Shown here: in pieces, positions 59,007 to 64,000 of the stretch | How positions within the stretch are numbered: position 1 is the first letter of the stretch | Layout: every line of letters begins with the position of its first letter | Assembly: GCF_000026365.1 (NCBI RefSeq) | Contig: NC_012993.1 | Location: 1,364,001-1,428,000 of the forward strand | DNA from: Zygosaccharomyces rouxii | Lineage: Eukaryota > Ascomycota > Saccharomycetes > Saccharomycetales > Saccharomycetaceae | Reading direction: 5' to 3' | Length of the DNA: 64,000 nt | Notes under the pieces: generated by a model | What the model was told of the DNA's origin: nothing | Seen by the model: the letters and a program-made list of their open reading frames with translations, nothing else | The model's database searches: none | Position numbers and translations under genes: made by a program

Positions 59007-59256
59007 TTGTCCTCGAGAAAACAGAGGCCTTACACACTGAACCTTGGTCTCTTCGAAAGCTAATGTCAGCAGCGGCTGTTAAAGGCTCCTTGGAAACTCA
59101 ACCAGGTGTTTCTGACGCCAGATCTTGTACGTTAAAATTGTTGAAAGTTCATAATGGCGTCTGTATATTGCGCGACATGGGAACTTTTGAACCCATGTCA
59201 AAAGCTTCTTGTTTACAAGTATTCATCGAACACTAAAGATTATATAAATCGCTAAA

Positions 59257-60516
59257 ATGGTTTACCATATCGCATCTACAACAGCACCTGTTAACATTGC
59301 CGTATGTGTATTTCCACCTATTTGAATTGAACTTACAGATGAGAATGATTATACTAACATCGTTTAGACTTTGAAATACTGGGGGAAAAGGGATAAGGCA
59401 TTGAACTTGCCAACCAATTCTTCAATTTCAGTTACTTTGTCTCAGGAAGATTTGAGAACACTTACATCTGCTGCCACAGGCCCAGAATTGAAACAAGACA
59501 AGCTTTGGTTAAACGGCAAGGAAGAGTCACTCGAATCTGAGAGAACACAACAATGTTTGAAGGGATTGAGAAAATTGAGAAAGGAATTGGAAGATAAGGA
59601 TTCTAATCTACCAAAATTTTCAAATTGGGGTCTTCACATTGTATCTGAGAATAATTTCCCCACTGCCGCTGGTCTAGCGTCGTCTGCCGCTGGGTTTGCT
59701 GCCTTAGTGGTGGCAATTGCTAGACTGTACCAATTGCCTCAATCTATGTCTGAATTATCTGAGATTGCTAGACAAGGTTCTGGTTCTGCATGTAGATCTT
59801 TATTTGGTGGCTACGTTGCATGGGAAATGGGTGAGAAGGAAGATGGATCCGATTCTAAAGCGGTGGAAATTAGCCCATTGGAACATTGGCCACAGATGAA
59901 AGCTGCCATTTTGGTGGTAAATGCTTCAAAGAAAGATACGCCATCCACCAGTGGTATGCAATTGACCGTTAAGACTTCTGAATTGTTTCAAGAAAGAGTG
60001 AAAAATGTGGTTCCTCAAAGATTTACACATATGAAAGAAGCTATTGAGCACAAGAATTGGCCCAAGTTTGCTGAATTGACCATGAAAGATTCCAACTCCT
60101 TTCATGCAACCTGTTTGGACTCATATCCACCAATTTTTTACATGAACGATACTTCTAAGAAAATTATCAAACTTTGCCATGCCATTAATGAATTCTATGG
60201 TAAAACTGTCGTGGCATACACTTTTGATGCAGGTCCAAACGCTGTTTTGTACTATTTGCAAGAGAACGAAGCTAAATTGTTTGCCTTCATTTACAAATTG
60301 TTTGATAAAGTGCCAGGTTGGGAAACTAAATTTTCTAATCAAGATTTACAAGAGTTTTTAAGCGTTTACGAGAAGGATGTGAGCGGTAAATTGCCATTTG
60401 AACTCGATGATGAAGTACAAAACGGTGTTTCCAGAGTCATTTTGACTCAAGTGGGTCCTGGTCCTCTTTCAACGAAGGAATCATTGATCGACGAAAATAC
60501 AGGTTTGCCAAAATGA
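59257..60516 (+). CDS. MVD1: Mevalonate diphosphate decarboxylase, two exons
   Basis: Exon 1 is 59257-59301 (15 codons, starting MVYHIASTTAPVNIA) and exon 2 is 59368-60516. Joined, they give 397 residues, against 396 for S. cerevisiae Mvd1/Erg19 (YNR043W). The joined region restores the family's TAPVNIATLKYWGKRD, which neither exon alone supplies. The GHMP-kinase fold shows PTAAGLASSAAGFAA (phosphate loop) and the decarboxylase signatures GSGSACRSLFGGYVAWE and AYTFDAGPNAV. The enzyme makes isopentenyl diphosphate from mevalonate diphosphate in the cytosol. Without the intron the gene would have no credible ATG. Confidence 0.96.
59302..59367 (+). other. Spliceosomal intron of MVD1 (66 nt)
   Basis: The intron begins GTATGT (59302-59307), has a perfect branch-point TACTAAC at 59352-59358 and ends TTTAG at 59367. 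The phase is 0. The branch adenosine is 10 nt from the 3' splice site, which is short for yeast. As far as I recall the S. cerevisiae orthologue is intronless. Confidence 0.93.
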
Positions 60517-60964
60517 TGTGGCTCTCTGCTAGTTTCGTATCGTTTATATAGATTTGCCATTTAATCTTATCTTACAATTGATAGAATTGTATAGCTTAAT
60601 TGTTTGCCATTTAATGTTTTTTTAACGTCTTGTTTCTCAATCGAAGCTTCCAGTTAAAAGCGTCGTGCAAACGGTTCTCTATTGTATACACAACTGAGGC
60701 AGCTACGTATATAAAAATCATATATATATACATATATTTCACAAAACAGACCAAGGATATAATAGACAATCGTAAAAAAGGTAATAACCTTCAATTAATT
60801 AGCTGAAATACTATATCACCTCTGCCTGACTTTCAATTCAATCATAAGTGGCGGTAATAGTTGTTATTCGACTTTTGAACTTTTTTTTTTCTTTTTTCTT
60901 GTTTTTTTTTGTAGTTCCTGCTTGTAATATGAGTTCAATTCTATTAGAAGAGCTCTAAGGAAAT
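60517..60964. other. MVD1-TUP1 convergent spacer
   Basis: About 450 bp of AT-rich 3'-flanking sequence with T-runs near 60884-60912; no gene. Confidence 0.5.
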
Positions 60965-63121
60965 TCAATCCCTTACTTCTTTAACCTTAGGATCGTTTGA
61001 ATCATTTCCAGTAGTAGTATACTTCCAAATTCTTGCCTTACAGTCCCCGCTACCAGTAGCGAATACACAATATTGAGGTCCCAAGGGGTATCCATTAGCG
61101 ACAGCCACAGAGATAACAGAGTTTCTATGACCTTGTAACATCAACAATGGATTTCCTGATTTTGTATCCCAAAATAGTACACCACGGTCTTTGGAACCGG
61201 ATAATATATATTCATCGTTTCTTGTAGTAGCCACAGATAAAACAAAATCTTTATGTCCAGTATAGGTAACTTCACAAGTTCCCGGTGCAGGTTTGGTCTC
61301 TGCATTTGTATTATTTTGACCACTACTCAAATTCCAAAGTTTAACAGATCTGTCTAAGGATCCGGAAACAACACCATGTCCATCTCTCGTAAATACTACA
61401 CTGTAAACCGAATCCTTATGACCAGTACCCAATTCATTTTCAGAATCTAACCTTTCTACTAAGAATCCAGTTTCTGCATCCCAAACGCGTACAGCACGAT
61501 CTAAGGAACCAGCTGCAATGTATTTACCATCGCCAAGCGAAACAGCGACAGTAGTAACACCATCCTCAATTGACAGTGTTAAGGAGCATTGTCCTGTACG
61601 TAAATCCCAAATTCTAACAGTTCTGTCACCAGATCCTGAAACCAATTTATCACCTGAAGGGAAATAATCCAATGAATAAATATCTTGTTCATGACCTTGT
61701 AAAACCATAACAATTTTCTTTTGAGCAATATCCCAAATTCTAATCAATCTGTCCTCTGCACCTGTAGCTAAAAATTTACCATCTGGGGAAAAGCATACGG
61801 AACGAATGTAAAGATCACTTGACGCTGTCCTTGTATTTGCAAAAGAATTTGCATCGTTATTGTAGTCGTCATCACTAGTACCACCACTAGGACCTTGTGG
61901 ACCTTGTGTGGCATTATCATCTGATAACCTTGCTACTAAAGCACCATCAGAAACTCTGAAAACTTGCGTAGTTTTGTTACACCCTGTTGCCAAATATTCA
62001 CCATCGTTACTGAACCTGACGCAACAAACAACGGAAGTATGATCTAACGAATAGTGCAATTCTACATCAAGTTCACGAGGTAGAGCTGGATTGTAAAGAA
62101 TGTAGTAATCATCGGTTTGTTTTTTCAAACTGGCTGGAACAGATTGAGAATCCAAATCAAGCAAAAAAGGTGGAATTGGCTTAGAATGACTAACTCTCTG
62201 GTTGTATGGAACCAAGTAATGATCCTGCTGCTGTTGAGGTTGCTGTGCTTGTGGCTGAGGCTGCTGAGGTTGCTGCTCAGGCTGAGCTTGACCTTGAGGC
62301 TGTTGTGGTGGTTGCTGAACTTGTTGAGAAGATTCTTGAGTTTCTTGTTGAGGTTGTTGAGGCTGTTGCTGAGGTTGTTGAGGCTGCTGCTGTTGCTGCT
62401 GCTGTTGTTCTTGTTCGATTACGGGCAATTGTGAAGCGTTAGTGGGCGGCGAACCAGAACCTGGTATTGCAGGTTTAACTTGAGATGGTGCCGCTGCCGT
62501 AGGCTGCTGCTGCTGCTGTTGTTGATTAGCTGCTGCAGCATCCGTTGGTTTGTTATCTACACTAACATGTTCAGGACCCGTTAGCGGTACACCAGGGTGC
62601 ATATGCCCACCAGTACCGACAGCTGGCAAAGTATGAGGCATCGAGCCCATTGCAGTTCTTGGAAGAGCATGATTGGCAAATGCACCTGGCGAATTCACAC
62701 TTGTATTAGGAGCCACTGCTGGTTGGTGCAATTGTTGTTGCAACTGTTGTTGCTGCTGTTGCTGCAATTGCAACTGCTGCAACTGTTGTTTTTGTTGTTG
62801 TTGCACTTGTTGCTGCTGCTGCTGATGGTGGTGGACCGTAAATGAAGCAATTTGCCTGTCCCTTTGTTCCAATTCAATTTTCAAACGGTTGATTTCTTCT
62901 TCATAGGCATCCTTCATCTTTCTATGTGTCAATTCTAGTTCATAAACGGTATTTCTTATCTGCTGCATCTCAGCCAATTGCTGATTGATTTTGAAATCAT
63001 AATCCTTCTGATTCTGTAAACGATAAGTGTTTGCCTCTTGCGATACCTGCGCAAACTCTCGCCTTATGGCCTCCAATAACTCATTCAACTTATTTTGTGA
63101 CGCAGAAACAACTGACGACAT
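60965..63121 (-). CDS. TUP1: Tup1 general transcriptional co-repressor
   Basis: The 718-residue protein has the N-terminal tetramerisation helix (about 1-90; [19 protein letters not shown]), Gln-rich and Pro/Gln-rich segments (about 98-140 and 195-300) and seven WD40 repeats (about 345-710). S. cerevisiae Tup1 (YCR084C, 713 residues) forms a complex with Cyc8/Ssn6 that represses many regulated genes. The Gln tracts are encoded by mixed CAG/CAA repeats and are likely to vary in length between strains. Confidence 0.98.
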   Translation of the reverse strand: MSSVVSASQNKLNELLEAIRREFAQVSQEANTYRLQNQKDYDFKINQQLAEMQQIRNTVYELELTHRKMKDAYEEEINRLKIELEQRDRQIASFTVHHHQQQQQQVQQQQKQQLQQLQLQQQQQQQLQQQLHQPAVAPNTSVNSPGAFANHALPRTAMGSMPHTLPAVGTGGHMHPGVPLTGPEHVSVDNKPTDAAAANQQQQQQQPTAAAPSQVKPAIPGSGSPPTNASQLPVIEQEQQQQQQQQPQQPQQQPQQPQQETQESSQQVQQPPQQPQGQAQPEQQPQQPQPQAQQPQQQQDHYLVPYNQRVSHSKPIPPFLLDLDSQSVPASLKKQTDDYYILYNPALPRELDVELHYSLDHTSVVCCVRFSNDGEYLATGCNKTTQVFRVSDGALVARLSDDNATQGPQGPSGGTSDDDYNNDANSFANTRTASSDLYIRSVCFSPDGKFLATGAEDRLIRIWDIAQKKIVMVLQGHEQDIYSLDYFPSGDKLVSGSGDRTVRIWDLRTGQCSLTLSIEDGVTTVAVSLGDGKYIAAGSLDRAVRVWDAETGFLVERLDSENELGTGHKDSVYSVVFTRDGHGVVSGSLDRSVKLWNLSSGQNNTNAETKPAPGTCEVTYTGHKDFVLSVATTRNDEYILSGSKDRGVLFWDTKSGNPLLMLQGHRNSVISVAVANGYPLGPQYCVFATGSGDCKARIWKYTTTGNDSNDPKVKEVRD

Positions 63122-63439
63122 GGGGGAAAATTCTTAACAGTTTTATTTTTTTAACGAAACTCAGTTCAATTCAATTCAATTCAATTCTACTCGATCCAGA
63201 AATACTTTGATCTTTTATTATTTCACCATCAATTGGGGTTATTTGGGTTAAAGGTGGTTGTTTTCTTTGACTCTCGGTGCTTTGTTCCTCTTGTTATTTT
63301 TTTTTATTTTTTTACCATTATCACTTAATACGTCTCATCGATTTCGGGATCACCGTCCTTTAAGAATTAAAGTGACTATTACAATAATAATAAGAAAGTA
63401 TACGAATTGTAGGCGGCTATTCGTTTATAGCATTTACCG
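63122..63439. other. TUP1-CSM1 divergent promoter region
   Basis: It carries four TTCAA units (63165-63184) about 45 bp upstream of the TUP1 ATG and T-runs near 63296-63312. No gene. Confidence 0.5.
63165..63184. repeat. TTCAA pentanucleotide repeat, 4 copies
   Basis: Four perfect units in the TUP1 5' region, probably in the 5' untranslated region. Confidence 0.85.
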
Positions 63440-63961
63440 ATGGATGCACTCAGTCAATATAGGGATTCCGTAAAAGAGAGGCTAGAAAATGCGGATCTTT
63501 TAGTGTCGAAACTGGTTCACGAGAACACAATTTTAGAGCAGAGTTTAGAAATACGAAATCAGGAGTTGGAATCAAATAGACGTCGTATAAGGGAGTTGGA
63601 GGAACAATCTAAACAGTCGGATGAATCAATGGAACTGGTCAAAGATCTGTTCGAGCACCTTTGCGGAGTTAGAGTTCATAAATGTTACGAGGACGACGCC
63701 GGACTTTGGTTTGATACTTCACAAGGTTCGAGAAATGGTATAATGGACTACAAATTAGGGTTTGTTAGAAGTGATGAAGCAGGTACAGAGGTTGTTTATA
63801 TACCACTTTTGAAGCAGAGAAGTTCAGATGAATTGAAAATTCTACAGCAACAAATTCCAAGTTATATGTTTGATACGCTGAGTTTTCCACTGAAAAGTCT
63901 GCCGCAGTTTTATTCAAAGATGGCTAGGTGTCTAGGTAAGGAAGTACGAGATAGGGATTAA
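63440..63961 (+). CDS. CSM1: Csm1 monopolin/cohibin subunit
   Basis: The 173-residue protein has an N-terminal coiled coil (about 10-70) and a C-terminal globular RWD-like domain with VRVHKCYEDDAGLWFDTSQG, MDYKLGFV and LKQRSSDELKILQQQIPSYMFDTLSFPL. Csm1 (YCR086W, 190 residues) forms V-shaped complexes with Lrs4 that clamp sister kinetochores in meiosis I and hold rDNA at the nuclear envelope. The stop codon is 39 bp from the window's end. Confidence 0.96.
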   Translation: MDALSQYRDSVKERLENADLLVSKLVHENTILEQSLEIRNQELESNRRRIRELEEQSKQSDESMELVKDLFEHLCGVRVHKCYEDDAGLWFDTSQGSRNGIMDYKLGFVRSDEAGTEVVYIPLLKQRSSDELKILQQQIPSYMFDTLSFPLKSLPQFYSKMARCLGKEVRDRD

Positions 63962-64000
63962 CCAATTCGGAAGATTATTTACAACGATGTATTATTACTA

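Noticed and set aside
58967..59236. 89-codon plus-strand frame upstream of MVD1
   Set aside because: It lies partly antisense to COQ2 and in the shared promoter, has no family resemblance and is not needed once the MVD1 first exon is placed at 59257.

Overview
The window is nuclear DNA of a budding yeast in the Saccharomycetaceae that never went through the Saccharomyces whole-genome duplication. A Zygosaccharomyces/Torulaspora-type species fits best, but the sequence does not fix the genus. Genes are dense, short and almost all intronless. Nearly every product has a recognisable S. cerevisiae orthologue. Genes that lie on two different S. cerevisiae chromosomes are interleaved here in one order, with every orientation consistent. 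I support 43 protein genes (two at low confidence), one partial reading frame at the left edge, two tRNA genes and one spliceosomal intron. There is no transposon, LTR, CRISPR array or viral remnant.

Block 1 (1-35940) merges S. cerevisiae chromosome V right (CAJ1, ISD11, TPA1, RSM18, JHD1, HOM3, PIC2, GIP2, HIS1, FCY2, RPL34A) with chromosome IX left (TED1, APQ12, GVP36, PKP1, CBR1, AGE2, PIG2, MET30, SYG1, NEO1, DFG10). GIP2/PIG2 is a single gene here. The run is complete except for one extra gene, a tail-anchored cytochrome b5-like protein between HOM3 and AGE2. Two identical tRNA-Gln(UUG) genes sit between APQ12 and ISD11.

A 2.6-kb junction (35941-38513) separates block 1 from block 2. 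It holds an unrecognised small secreted-protein gene plus short palindromes and a 13-bp repeat. Block 2 (38514-55208) merges chromosome X left (ATG27, PFD1, ATP12, a YJL181W/YJR030C-family gene, MNN11, GON7, ATG36, MNN5) with chromosome III (FEN2, RIM1, SYP1). A second junction (55209-56125) leads to block 3 (56126-63961), which merges other chromosome III genes (AHC2, TRX3, TUP1, CSM1) with chromosome XIV genes (YNR040W, COQ2, MVD1).

The genes are mostly housekeeping: amino-acid synthesis (HOM3, HIS1) and its sulfur-linked ubiquitin ligase (MET30); isoprenoid, ubiquinone and dolichol steps (MVD1, COQ2, DFG10); Golgi mannosylation (MNN11, MNN5); lipid flipping (NEO1); autophagy (ATG27, ATG36); mitochondrial functions (ISD11, PKP1, RSM18, PIC2, ATP12, RIM1, TRX3); endocytosis (SYP1, GVP36); and transcriptional control (TUP1, JHD1, AHC2). 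I found no obviously new multi-gene system. The best leads are a promoter-like signature between two convergent genes (28.1-28.6 kb, candidate non-coding RNA), the orphan secreted protein, the extra b5 gene, an intron in MVD1, and a triple CACGTG cluster between HIS1 and SYG1. Start codons were checked by eye, and six were moved to the first in-frame ATG where the longest open frame began at a non-ATG codon or an unlikely upstream ATG.
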